Source: CAWIHA01 sp963835855 | Lineage (GTDB): Bacteria > Acidobacteriota > Terriglobia > Bryobacterales > Bryobacteraceae | NCBI GenBank assembly: GCA_963835855.1 | Contig: CAWIHA010000028.1 | Location: 4,735-68,734, forward strand | Length of the DNA: 64,000 nt | Direction: 5' to 3' | Shown here: positions 34,778-44,194 of the stretch, in pieces | Numbering within the stretch: the first letter of the stretch is position 1 | Layout of the letters: the number at the start of each line of letters is the position of its first letter | Program-made: the position numbers and the translations under genes | Notes under the pieces: model-generated | What the model saw: only the letters and a program-made list of their open reading frames with translations | Databases searched by the model: none | What the model was told of the DNA's origin: nothing

Positions 34778-36544
34778 CTACCTGGGGAGATCGATGTGGA
34801 ATGTAGTGCCGCGCCCCGGCTCGCTTTCAACCGAGATTTTTCCGTGGTGATCTGATACGACCGATTGCACGATCGCGAGACCCAGCCCGGTTCCGTGCTG
34901 CTTGGTTGTGTAGTACGGAGTGAACAGGCGCCCGCGTTCCTCGGGCGTCAAGCCTCCGCCGGTATCGGAGAGGTCGATCCCAATCGAGCTGTCGTGCGCC
35001 ACCGTCGCGATGCGGAGCGTGCCACCGTCCGGCATGGCATCGATCGCATTCAAAATCAGGTTCTGGAGCGCGCGGCCCAACTGCTCGGGGTCGGCCTCGA
35101 TGCGTGGAAGCGAGTCGCCCAGCGCCAATTCCAGTTGGATAGGCGGGCGGCCTGGACCTACCGTTTGCGCTTCAAAGAGACGGGCGGCGTTCTTCACTAC
35201 TTCGTTCACGTCCAGGCTCTCAAGCCGAGGCGCGGGCATTTTCGCAAAATCGCCGAAACGCGCGATGATTTTTTTAAGATTGGCGAGTTCGACCAGCAGA
35301 GTCTGAGAGCTTTCCTTGAATACCTCGTCGAATTGTTTGGGAGCCTGTTCCTTGGCGCGCTGCAAATTCTCGATCGTTATCTGAATCGGGAACAGAGGGT
35401 TTTTGAGTTCGTGCGCCAGGCGGCGCGCCAGTTCGCGCCAGGCCGCGACGCGCTCGGCTTGAATGAGGCGATCGCGTTGATCGACGAGCTGCTGCGTCAT
35501 CGAATTGAACGCGCGGGCGAGCTCGCCGATTTCGTCGCGCGATGCCACATCCACCCGCACGTCCCAATTGCCGGAAGCGACTTCGTGTGCGCCCCCGGCC
35601 AGCCGCTCGACGGGCTTCGTGATGCGCTTGGAAGCCCAGGCGGCCAGCACAATGCCGAGCAGCATTCCAAGGCCGCCAACTACGAGGCCGATCTCCCGGA
35701 TACTGCGCCCCAGGGCGGACAATTCGCGGCGCGAGCTGCCCACCAGTAATACACCCAAGGAATTCTTGTCGCGCCCTAGCAGCGGGATAGCCTGCACCGT
35801 CTCGGGTCCGTCCGGCCATTCGATACGCTGGCTCGCTTCGCGTCCTTGCGTGCTCACCTTTTCGATGAGCGGCACGAAGCGTTGCGCCTCGGGGACCAGA
35901 CCGGAGGCATCGACGAGCGCCTGCGGAGAGAACTTCGCGTCGAAATTCCGGTAGAGGAGGGCGCGCATCCCGGCAGGCAAAACAAGCGAGGCCAGGAAAG
36001 CTCTATCGAGCTGCGAGCCGCCGACAATATACAAATTCTTGTCGCCCGCGGTGACTGCGCGCACAGCCACGAGCGCCAGCGCGGTTTCCTCCGGCAGTTC
36101 CTCGCTCTTCAGAAAAACACCTTCAGACTTCCAATCCACCGCTTGCGTGACCCAACCGGCTTGGTAGCCGAAGCGCGCCGGCCATTGCGCGGAAGAGATG
36201 ATTGTCCCGTCGTTAGCGACCAGTTCCAGAAAATCCAAACGGTGCGCGGCGGCCATGGCGGCAGCTTCGTTTACATAAGGGCCGTAATCGCTGCCGTCGC
36301 GAGCGAGGCCGATAGCGATGCGCAGCGTGTTCTCGTCGGCGGCAATACCCTCCACCTGCGATACGACCTCGTCGCCGCGCCGGGCGAACTCGCGGCGGAA
36401 CTGCGCGACGAGTGCAGCCGTGCGGGCGTCGTCCAGGCGCTCGAACGCGTGCCGCGTGGCGGTCGAAACGGTCCATGTGACGACACCAACGGTGACGATC
36501 ACCGCGAGCGCGAACGAGATCAGAAGACGGAGGCGAAAGCTCAC
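34778..36544 (-). CDS. Sensor histidine kinase, NtrY-like
   Basis: 588 residues from a GTG that overlaps the preceding stop (GTGA). A membrane segment LLISFALAVIVTVGVVTWTV is followed by a periplasmic sensor of about 240 residues. A second membrane segment (LVVGGLGMLLGIVLAAWA) and a HAMP domain come next. The HisKA box reads RRLAHELKNPLFPIQ, and the ATPase has N-box LQNLILNAIDAMPDGG and G-boxes DTGGGLTPEE and GTGLGLAIV. It phosphorylates the NtrC-type regulator next to it. The signal is probably presented by the periplasmic binding protein encoded just upstream. Confidence 0.92.
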   Translation of the reverse strand: MSFRLRLLISFALAVIVTVGVVTWTVSTATRHAFERLDDARTAALVAQFRREFARRGDEVVSQVEGIAADENTLRIAIGLARDGSDYGPYVNEAAAMAAAHRLDFLELVANDGTIISSAQWPARFGYQAGWVTQAVDWKSEGVFLKSEELPEETALALVAVRAVTAGDKNLYIVGGSQLDRAFLASLVLPAGMRALLYRNFDAKFSPQALVDASGLVPEAQRFVPLIEKVSTQGREASQRIEWPDGPETVQAIPLLGRDKNSLGVLLVGSSRRELSALGRSIREIGLVVGGLGMLLGIVLAAWASKRITKPVERLAGGAHEVASGNWDVRVDVASRDEIGELARAFNSMTQQLVDQRDRLIQAERVAAWRELARRLAHELKNPLFPIQITIENLQRAKEQAPKQFDEVFKESSQTLLVELANLKKIIARFGDFAKMPAPRLESLDVNEVVKNAARLFEAQTVGPGRPPIQLELALGDSLPRIEADPEQLGRALQNLILNAIDAMPDGGTLRIATVAHDSSIGIDLSDTGGGLTPEERGRLFTPYYTTKQHGTGLGLAIVQSVVSDHHGKISVESEPGRGTTFHIDLPR

Positions 36545-37930
36545 GGCTGCGCCTCTAGCCAGAGATCGTCCAGCCGCCAGTTGCCGTTCTTCAAAACTCC
36601 GGAGGTTCGCCAAACGCCTATGGCGCGGGTTCCGGCGTACGTATCGGGCAGGTGAACGAGCGGAATCACGCGAAACTCTTCGATGAATGCGCGCTCGAGG
36701 GCGTAAAGCGCTTCGGGCGCTTCCGGCGCTTGTGCCGCATCGGAGCCGGCCAGGTCGAGCGCGGTCTCCAGATGCCGGAGCGCATCCCCGGGATCGGCCG
36801 AGTGGAGCGCGACGCGAACGACGCGCAGGTCGGGATGCGCAGCCTGTGCCGAAGGCTGCACGCGAAGCCCGGCCTCTCGCGCATCGAGCGCAACGCGTTC
36901 TGCGATCGCTCGCAGAACCGGATCGCTGGCATCATAAGCGAGGATCAGCGGCTGCAAGATGGTGACGGCGGAGGCCTGCTCCCGTGCCCGCGCCACGTCG
37001 CCCGGCTTCGAAAACAGGTAAGCATAGCCGCTGACCCATTGGGGCAGCAAGCCGCCGGCGGCTTCGCCCTGCTTCTGCAAGAGCACGTTATGAATGGCCG
37101 CGCGGTCCACCGAGAGCGCGATGGCTTCGCGCACTCGCGCGTCGCCGGTTGCAGGCCGGCCGCGCTCGAATTCGATCACGAGCAGGTTCGACGCGGCCGA
37201 AGACCACGTTTTGAACCCGCCCTGCACCACGCGCCGCAGTTCGTTGGGATCGGTCTCGACGAAGTCGGCCCGCCCAAACTCCAGGTCAAGCGCTTGCTCA
37301 CGCGTGGTGCGCCCCATTTCGACCGCGACGGCGTCCAGGAACGGCCGTCCATCCCGGTAATCCTCGTTCGCCTGGAAGAGGCCGCGGCGGCCGGCGTCCC
37401 AGTGCGCAATGCGGAACGGACCGGTGCCAATGAGCCCGTGATCGGCCGTTCGAATCACAATTGCATGGTGAAGCTCCGCAAGTTCGGCAAGCAGTCCGGG
37501 CATGGGGCGGTCGGTCTGAATGGCAACGCCATCTTCGGTAGGACTCGCGCGCAATTCACCCGCGTTGAGCGCGGCGGCGGCCAGCGCAGGCTCAAGCGGC
37601 GAGCCATCGTGAAATTTCACCCCGGAGCGCAGCCGGAATTGCCAACGTTTGAATTCCGCGTCGTGCTTCCAGGAAACGGCGAGCGCCGGTTCCGGACGGC
37701 CTGTTTCTCCAATGTGCACGAGTGGCTCGAGCGCAAGACTCGCCAACCGTTCTCTCGGCGCCGAATCGGGATACCGCGGATGACCACTCCGCGGGATCGA
37801 GCGACTGGACGGCCGCGCGCATCTCGACGCGCAGCGTGCCGCCATATCGCGGCCGCCGTGCTGCGTTGAGTGGCGCGATCACGCTCACGACACTAACGGC
37901 CGCAAGTGATCGATAAACTGAAAGCCGCAT
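36541..37930 (-). pseudogene. Family 5 extracellular solute-binding protein, one frameshift
   Basis: The N-terminus in one frame is MRLSVYRSLAAVSVVSVIAP (signal peptide) followed by RYGGTLRVEMRAAVQSLDPA. The rest continues in another frame from YPDSAPRERLASLALEPLVH to the end, with hallmarks WQFRLRSGVKFHDGSPLE and GTGPFRI. One extra G in CCGCGG near 37785 would join them. SBP_bac_5 proteins bind peptides or nickel for ABC importers, but no permease is near. Its operon with a kinase and regulator suggests a sensory role. It may be an intact gene with a sequencing error. Confidence 0.75.
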
Positions 37931-39023
37931 ACTTTCCCGTTTTGAAATTGCGCGAAACGGCCACCACGGTATGGTCGGCCACCGCCGAGGGCCAGAGCTC
38001 GGTAACCGGGCCGGGGAATTCCACCGCGGCTCCGGAGACCGCAGGACGCCCGCCTCGGATCGTGTAAGGCTCGACTGCATCCGGCTCATCCGAACCGCCC
38101 GGCCTGGCCGCGAGCACGTGACGGCCGCAAGCGGTATCGAGCGCAGCTACATCGCTGCCCCATCCTCCGAAGCTGGTAACCGGTTTCAAGGCCTGGTCGT
38201 ACAACTGAGCGCGGCCGTCCATTCCTGTGACGACCCAGCCCTCGCCCGCATCGGCAGCTGAGAGGAACGGTGGAATGCCCGGGACGGAGAACGAGTTCCG
38301 GCCGGGAGCCAGGATTGCGTTCGGGATTGCGAGGGGCCAGCCGGACACGGCCTCGCTGCACTCGAGCGCGAGCTCGGGATTCAGCTTCCCGGCGCAGGAA
38401 ACGCCAGGAAGATAGGCGCGAATGGAATCGTTTCCGAACTGCAATCGCCCGCGAGCGTCCCGTGGCCAGGGCTTCGGGGCAGCAATGCGAAACGCCTTGC
38501 GCTGGACCCAGCGCCCGTCTTCGCGGCCGTAGATAGTAACACCCGAAAGATCCAACACGATCAGTTCGCCGCCAACAGTCGCGATATCGAGAATCGGCTC
38601 GTCCTGTTCCCAGAGCAGCTTCTGCTCGATCGCGAGCGCCGGTTCCGCCCCGGATTCCGTGGCGCCATCCCCGCGCGGCACTGCCAGCATGACCACATCG
38701 CGCTTATCAGCGTGTTGAATCTCTGCAATCCAGAGCAAGGATCCGGCGTTCTCGGAAAGCGTGATCTTGACGGGCGTGAACTCGGGAGCGCTTCCAAGCG
38801 CGAAGCCGCGGGCGCGCAGTTCCCCCTCGACTGCCTGCTCCACCGTCGATACTTCGGCGGCGGCGAGAACCGATGCGTTCCGGATAGAAAGCGCAACGGA
38901 TTCGCGCGGCGCGAGGCTCGCCGAGGCCTTTCGCGCAAACTCGCGTGCCGCGTCGCCGAGCGATTGTACGCCGGCCGCGGCAAGGGCGGCCAGCGCAAGC
39001 AGGAGAACAGAGAGGCGCGCCAC
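37893..39023 (-). CDS. Exported protein of unknown function, first gene of the sensor operon
   Basis: 376 residues with a signal peptide (ARLSVLLLALAALAAAGVQS). The mature part begins LGDAAREFARKASASLAPRE and SVALSIRNAS. It carries beta-rich repeats later (ILDIATVGGELIVLDLSGVT; GWVVTGMDGRAQLYDQ) that could form a propeller-like fold. Its end overlaps the binding-protein gene by 38 bp. I know no named family. Position suggests it belongs to the same signalling unit. Confidence 0.65.
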   Translation of the reverse strand: MARLSVLLLALAALAAAGVQSLGDAAREFARKASASLAPRESVALSIRNASVLAAAEVSTVEQAVEGELRARGFALGSAPEFTPVKITLSENAGSLLWIAEIQHADKRDVVMLAVPRGDGATESGAEPALAIEQKLLWEQDEPILDIATVGGELIVLDLSGVTIYGREDGRWVQRKAFRIAAPKPWPRDARGRLQFGNDSIRAYLPGVSCAGKLNPELALECSEAVSGWPLAIPNAILAPGRNSFSVPGIPPFLSAADAGEGWVVTGMDGRAQLYDQALKPVTSFGGWGSDVAALDTACGRHVLAARPGGSDEPDAVEPYTIRGGRPAVSGAAVEFPGPVTELWPSAVADHTVVAVSRNFKTGKYAAFSLSITCGR

Positions 39024-39123
39024 CGCGCGTCATCATACCATAGCGGGGCGAAAGACTCCGATGCAAGGTGGATCCACTCCGCACCTACGCGCGGGAACCG
39101 TGCGGAGCTTGGCGTAAACGGAT

Positions 39124-39157
39124 AAAAAGCCCTCCCGGACTGCGTGCCCGGAAGGGC
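39124..39157 (-). terminator. Rho-independent terminator after the SPFH gene
   Basis: On the minus strand GCCCTTCCGG and CCGGGAGGGC form a 10-bp stem with one G-T pair and a 9-nt loop. It is followed by TTTTT. It lies 28 bp beyond the stop of the SPFH protein gene. Confidence 0.85.
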
Positions 39158-39185
39158 CTGGGTTCGTGCGGCCGCGAAAAGCGGG

Positions 39186-40487
39186 CTAGCGGCGATCGTC
39201 GTCCTCGCCAACAGCTTTCGTCGCGGTCGAGAACGCGGAGCCGCGCAGCACGTCATTGGCGAAGAAAAACTTGCCATCCGCCGGGACCATCATGATCTGC
39301 ACTTTATCGGAAAGTTTCTCGGCGATGATTTTTTGAATAATCAGCGGATTTTGCTTGAGCGCCTGGGCTTCGGATTTCATCCGCTCGCCGTCGGCGGCCG
39401 CCACCACGCGGATGTGCTGGGCATCGGCCTCGCTCATCATGTTGCGCCGCTCCAACTCCGCCTTGCTGTCGATGACCTTGGCTTCTGCCAGCGCTTCCGC
39501 GTTCTTCACGGTCGCCTCTTTACGGGCTTCCGCCTCCAGGCGGGACTGCTGGATCTGCTTTTCTTTGAGCGGCAGCGTGTGCTGCATCGCGTCGGCCTGC
39601 GCTTTCGCCTGCAACACTACGATCTCGGCTTCGCCTTCCGCCTCCTTGACGTGCCGGACCTTGTCCGCCTCCGCTTCGAGTTCCGCGGTGCGCACTTCTT
39701 TCTGCTTGAGTTCCACTTCGACCGCCATTCGTTCGTTCTCCTGCTCTTTAAGCAGCAGGCCTTCCAGCCCCTTGGCGTACTCCGGGGGCAGCACGACGTC
39801 GCGCAGCATCACTTCTTTGACCACGATTCCGTCCACAGCCAGCTTGCGTGTAATCGCTTCGGCGGCGCGCATCCGCACTTCCTCACGCGCCGTTGCGAAT
39901 ACGTCGTGCACCAAGTAGTTCGGCACCACCTGGCGGAACACGCTCGCCACTACGGGCGGGACCAGTTCCTGATCGAGCGGCTGCGGCACATGGGTGTGGA
40001 TGTAGTCGAGCCGGCGCGGATCAAGCCGGTAGCGAACCGCCACTGCGAGGCCGACCGGCAATCCTTCCTTGCTCTGCACGGTCAACATGTCCGGTTTGTT
40101 CTTCCCGTCGTCTCCGGCGCCGGCGGTCGTGTAAACGTGGTCGCGCGTATCGTACAGCGCGATGGATTCGATAAAGGGCAGCACGCCATGGATGCCGGGG
40201 TAGAGCGTGCCCGGTATCACGCCCGAGATCTGACTTACCGAGACTCCGGCCTTGCCACCCGGAACCACCGCGATGCTCAGCCCCAGAAGCAATGGGATGA
40301 GAGCGATCGCGGCCAACTTTGCGCCGGAGGCCCAGCGGATTTCGCGCTCCGGCGGAACCTGCGCTGCCCCGCGCGCCAGCGCTTTCCAGCGCGCGCTGGT
40401 AAGGTACAAGTCGTAAGCCACTAGGACCGCGCCGGAAGCGAACAGCCCGGCGGCGGTGAACAGAAGCAAGTATTTGAGGAGCAACAT
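39186..40487 (-). CDS. SPFH/band 7 (prohibitin-like) membrane protein
   Basis: 433 residues. Two membrane segments (LLLFTAAGLFASGAVLVAYD; LAAIALIPLLLGLSIAVV) precede the SPFH domain at about 85-250 (GIHGVLPFIESIALYDTRDH). A long helical, Ala/Glu-rich region follows, EKQIQQSRLEAEARKEATVK, that should form a coiled coil. These proteins build ring or cage scaffolds on membranes and often control proteases such as FtsH. CAGGAG stands 6 nt before the ATG. A terminator follows, so the gene is probably monocistronic. Confidence 0.85.
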   Translation of the reverse strand: MLLLKYLLLFTAAGLFASGAVLVAYDLYLTSARWKALARGAAQVPPEREIRWASGAKLAAIALIPLLLGLSIAVVPGGKAGVSVSQISGVIPGTLYPGIHGVLPFIESIALYDTRDHVYTTAGAGDDGKNKPDMLTVQSKEGLPVGLAVAVRYRLDPRRLDYIHTHVPQPLDQELVPPVVASVFRQVVPNYLVHDVFATAREEVRMRAAEAITRKLAVDGIVVKEVMLRDVVLPPEYAKGLEGLLLKEQENERMAVEVELKQKEVRTAELEAEADKVRHVKEAEGEAEIVVLQAKAQADAMQHTLPLKEKQIQQSRLEAEARKEATVKNAEALAEAKVIDSKAELERRNMMSEADAQHIRVVAAADGERMKSEAQALKQNPLIIQKIIAEKLSDKVQIMMVPADGKFFFANDVLRGSAFSTATKAVGEDDDRR

Positions 40488-40522
40488 GGAATTCTCCTGG
40501 CCTTTCCTGCGGTAACCCGCAA

Positions 40523-41071
40523 TTAGCGGCCGCCGCCGAGAGATCCGGCGGCAGCCATTAAAGTGGGCGCTTCGGTGTTAAAGATCCGCGCGACAAGCTC
40601 ATCGCGCTCGCCGTGCATCTCAACTACATCGCCCACGTGCACCATCGCGAACAGTTCTTCGATATCGTGCTTCCGCATCCGGATGCAGCCATGCGAAGCC
40701 GCATGCCCGATCGACCGCGGCGCGTTGGTCCCGTGAATGCCAAAACCTTTCACGCTGAGACCCATCCAGCGGGAACCCACCGGGTTGTTAGCTCCGGGCG
40801 GAATCACCTTCCCCGCGTGGCAATAAGTAGGAAGCGCGACGCGGCTCACGATCTTGAACGTGCCGGTGGGACTTGGAGATTGCGGCGCGCCGACGGCGGT
40901 GTCGTAAATCCTCACGACCCGGCCATCTTCGATGACTGCCAGTTTACGGTCCGGGATGCTGACCACCACTCGCGTCTCGGGGGTCGGCTCGGGATTCTGT
41001 GCCGCCACCCTTGCCACCGCCATCAACATCATCGCCAGCCCTGCCAGCCTTGCTCGTCCTGTTGTCCGCAT
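40523..41071 (-). CDS. L,D-transpeptidase (YkuD domain)
   Basis: About 182 residues from the ATG at 41071, chosen for AGGA 7 nt upstream; an in-frame ATG lies at 41077. The signal peptide is RLAGLAMMLMAVARVAA. The catalytic motif is present: GFGIHGTNAPRSIGHAASHG followed by CIRM, matching HxG-x(n)-SHGC(I/V)R with Cys as nucleophile. It cross-links peptidoglycan stems or attaches proteins in the periplasm. The domain begins right after the signal peptide, with no LysM module. Confidence 0.9.
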   Translation of the reverse strand: MRTTGRARLAGLAMMLMAVARVAAQNPEPTPETRVVVSIPDRKLAVIEDGRVVRIYDTAVGAPQSPSPTGTFKIVSRVALPTYCHAGKVIPPGANNPVGSRWMGLSVKGFGIHGTNAPRSIGHAASHGCIRMRKHDIEELFAMVHVGDVVEMHGERDELVARIFNTEAPTLMAAAGSLGGGR

Positions 41072-41312
41072 TGCCATTTCCTTTCTCGGAATAACGAATG
41101 GCAAGTCCGACGCCACAGCATATGCCATTGAAATAACAGGGTTTATTCAAATCCTGGCCGCGCGGTCGCGTGTCCGCCGAAACACGTTGTGGGCATGCAT
41201 ACACAATGCGTACGCAAATCGAGGTGGCAACCCCTCGCGAGCGGCGTCTCGAGACTCGAGGAGAGAGGGGGACAAAGGATGCACCGCTGGAGAAGAAGTT
41301 CCCTACTCGCGT

Positions 41313-41807
41313 GCGCCGCGCGAGGACGCCGAGCAGCTCGCGCAGGCGATGCTCGATGTGAAGGACCGCCTGGGCCCGTGCCGGGTCTGCAATAACATCA
41401 GCGACTCCGAACTGTGCCCCTTCTGCCGCGATTCGGGCCGCGACGCTTCCGTCATCTGCGTCGTCGAAGAACCCCACAACATCGTCGCCATAGAAACCAC
41501 ACGCCAGTTCAGTGGTCTGCACCACGTGCTGCACGGCACCATCTCGCCGCTCAAAGGGGTCGGCCCGGATCAACTCCGCATCAAGAACTTGCTCGATCGC
41601 CTCGAGCCGGGCGGCGTGAAAGAGATCATCCTGGCGACGAACCCCAATGTCGAAGGCGAGGCAACAGCCGCATATCTCTCCAGGGTTCTGAAGCCGCTCG
41701 GCCTCAAAGTCACGCGCATCGCGATGGGCATTCCGGTGGGCAGCGACCTCGAGTTTGCCGACGAAGTCACCCTCATGAAATCCTTTGAAAACCGCCGGGA
41801 GATGTAG
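41313..41807 (+). pseudogene. recR: RecR recombination protein lacking its N-terminal helix-hairpin-helix
   Basis: The recognisable part is 164 residues starting APREDAEQLAQAMLDVKDRL. It has the C4 zinc finger (CRVC...CPFC) and the Toprim domain (VICVVEEPHNIVAIETT; ILATNPNVEGEATAAYLSRV; GIPVGSDLEFAD). About 35 residues are missing at the front, including the LPGxGxKxAQR hairpin that binds DNA. The sequence before it (GCTAGEEVPYSR) is unrelated, and the frame has no good start. Nor are dnaX and ybaB present upstream, as they usually are. Either this is a stray partial copy or a deletion removed the front. Confidence 0.7.
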
Positions 41808-41874
41808 CACCGGCCTGCCACTGGTTTCCCCAGTCTCCGAACATCGTCCTTTCCGTCACCGCATACGCTTCTAG

Positions 41875-42003
41875 AAGTTCTGGCGCACCGGCAAGCAATC
41901 ATACGAGCGCAACGTCGCGGGCAAGATCCTCTGGACGCTGAAGGACTTCCGCGACGCGACGTACGGCCTTTTCGAGCAAGTGTGGTATTCTGGCACGTTG
42001 TGA
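41875..42003 (+). other. Orphan coding-like fragment
   Basis: After an in-frame TAG, 42 codons read KFWRTGKQSYERNVAGKILW, then TLKDFRDATYGLFEQVWYSG and a stop that overlaps the next start. The composition looks like real protein, but there is no start codon and I recognise no family. It may be the tail of a gene lost in the same rearrangement that truncated recR. Confidence 0.3.
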
Positions 42004-42660
42004 AGTGTCCACACTGCGGGACTGGAATACACGAGAATTTCGCCTCACGCATGTTCATCAATGAACCTCCCATTATGCGAGGTCAGGAAATGCGTTTTCC
42101 GGGAGGCCTCTGGTCATATTTCCATCAATTTTGTCCCGAGTGCTGTAAGCCGATCATTCGGCTAAGGCATACTGTTGACCAGCGAATCCGCGAAGATTTC
42201 CTGGCGTTTCCTCAGCATTCTTCCCGCCCGGTCGCCGCCGAAGTTCCCGACGCCTATCGTCAGGACTTTATCGAGGGCATGCAAGGTGCTCCCGGTCAGT
42301 CCGAAGGCCAGCGCCGCCCTCAGTCGCCGCTCACTCCAAGCCGTTCTGCGGGACCAGGCCCATACGAAGGAGAAGGATTTGTACGACCAAATCGAAGAGG
42401 TCATCGCCTCTAACGCACTTCCGGCACACATCGCAGATGACCTTCACGCCGTGCGGAGTATCGGAAATTTCGCAACGCACCCGATGAAGAGCACGAATAC
42501 AGGCGAGATCCTTGAGGTCGAACCAGGCGAAGCCGAGTGGAATCTCGATGTGCTTGAGCTTCTGTTTGATTTCTATTTCGTCGGACCAGCCAGCCGCAAG
42601 AAGCGGAAAGAAGCACTCAACGAAAAGCTCACGGCTGCCGGAAAGCCCCCATTGCAGTAA
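42000..42660 (+). pseudogene. DUF4145 domain protein, one frameshift
   Basis: It starts at GTG with KCPHCGTGIHENF, a zinc-ribbon half, and a second CxxC pair follows in FHQFCPECCKPII. After DAYRQDFIE the frame changes, and the DUF4145 core continues as ACKVLPVSPKASAALSRRSL, then KEKDLYDQIEEVIAS, HAVRSIGNFATHP and a final FDFYFVGPASRKKR. One extra G near 42273 (GAG-GCA-TGC expected) joins the parts. DUF4145 proteins often accompany restriction or defence genes; their function is not known. About 219 residues if repaired. Confidence 0.75.
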
Positions 42661-42866
42661 GGAAGAGCGGGGACGGACGGAACGTGGCCTATCCGAACAG
42701 CGTGCAATCTACGTTTATCTGCAATTTACCGGCCTGGATGTCGGCGGACGTCTCGAAATCCAAAGCCGTGCTGGAGGCATTGGACGGCCGGTAGCCCTTC
42801 GCAACAGATCGCGCGATTTCCGAAAAGGGTTCGGGATACAGGGTCTACTGGCTTGCTGCCGCCGGG

Positions 42867-43907
42867 CTAGGCACGGCGCGAGACTTGCGGATGCGCACGT
42901 AAGATCACCCGCAGCGTCGCCAGAATCGGCACCGAAAGGAACATCCCGGGAATGCCGGCGATCTGGCTGCCCGCGAGCGCTCCGAAAATCACGAGCAGCG
43001 GATCGAGCGCCACGCCGGCGCTCATCAGCCGCGGACTCAGAATATAGTCCTGAAAGACGCGGTAGCCGCCGATGAATGCCAGGATCGGAAGAACATGGCC
43101 GTAGCCCGTGAACGCGGCCACTAGCACAATGATGACGGCCGCCGCGAACGGCCCGAAGACCGGAATGACCTCGAGGGCGCCTGCAATCGCGGCCAGCAAT
43201 ATGCCATAAGGCACGCGCGCAATCGCGAAGCACACGCCGTAGACGCAGAAAGTCGCAAAGGCCAGGATCACCAAGGCACGGATGAACTCGCCGAGCAGCC
43301 GGTTCACGTCGCTGACAACGTCCTCCCATATCGCCCTGCGCTGCGGGTCCACAAGCGACAGCAAGCGCTCACACAACTCTTTGCCATCCTTGAGAAAGAA
43401 GAAAGCCAGGATCGGGATGAGGACGATCGTCACCATGCTGCTCAGCACGGAAAGCACGTGCCCGCTGGCGCTCGCGACGAGCGGAACAAGCACGGTGCTG
43501 AAACTTTGTGCGCGCTCCCGGATCTGTCCAAGGATATAGCGCTCCGCTGGCGCGAGCCACGGCGGCCCAGGCGCTTCGAGCCGCTGCTCGACGCCGCTCG
43601 CGAGCTTCGGAAAGCCCGCGGCCAGGTTCGACGCCTGCTGAGCCACCTGGTTGCCCACGAAAATTCCCGCCAGGACCAAGAGCCCGATCAGCAGGCAATA
43701 GACAACCGCCAGCGCGTAGTTGCGCGACCGCCGCCAGGGGAGGAGCCGGTCCACCAGGTTCACGACCGGCGAGAGGATGTACGCGAACAGAATCGCCAGC
43801 ACGAAAAGCAGCAGGACGCTGCGGATATAGTAAATGATGGCGAGCACGAGCGCGACGAGAAAGACGGTCCAAGCGGCCCGGGCTGCGCGCGTGTCGATCC
43901 CCAACAT
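42867..43907 (-). CDS. AI-2E family transporter (PerM-like)
   Basis: 346 residues with about eight membrane segments, a pair at each end and a hydrophilic middle. Typical motifs are LLLFVLAILFAYILSPVVN near the start, and GGYRVFQDYILSPRLMSAGV with PLLVIFGALAGSQIAGIPGM near the end. The family includes the E. coli AI-2 exporter TqsA and Na+/H+ antiporters, so the substrate is uncertain. No neighbouring gene helps. Confidence 0.88.
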   Translation of the reverse strand: MLGIDTRAARAAWTVFLVALVLAIIYYIRSVLLLFVLAILFAYILSPVVNLVDRLLPWRRSRNYALAVVYCLLIGLLVLAGIFVGNQVAQQASNLAAGFPKLASGVEQRLEAPGPPWLAPAERYILGQIRERAQSFSTVLVPLVASASGHVLSVLSSMVTIVLIPILAFFFLKDGKELCERLLSLVDPQRRAIWEDVVSDVNRLLGEFIRALVILAFATFCVYGVCFAIARVPYGILLAAIAGALEVIPVFGPFAAAVIIVLVAAFTGYGHVLPILAFIGGYRVFQDYILSPRLMSAGVALDPLLVIFGALAGSQIAGIPGMFLSVPILATLRVILRAHPQVSRRA

Positions 43908-44194
43908 GCTCTCATCCTAGCGTAGTGCGGCGCAAGCCGGTTTTCGAAGGCGCGATTTTCGCGAGGGCGTCGCGGCCTTCCGCGAAAAGCGTAAGCCCGC
44001 CTGGCCATCGCTCAACTCACCTGGGCGAAGCAGCTAGCCCGGCTTCGTCCACACCCGGCCTTGCTTACCCCCAACTGAAAGCCGACACATCGTCCGCGAC
44101 TTGCACCGTACAGCTCGCTTGTTAACGAAGTTTTTACAAAGATCGTTCGGCCGAAAAGCCGGGGTGTGCCATAATAGAGCCCACGGGTGGGGTT

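Noticed and set aside
33797..34850. Long open frames antisense to the NtrC-type regulator
   Set aside because: They mirror the high GC third positions of the real gene, and their translations are low in complexity (Ser/Arg runs).
39144..40424. 426-codon plus-strand frame opposite the SPFH gene
   Set aside because: Repetitive RxxxLRF-type translation antisense to the coiled coil; no start signal.
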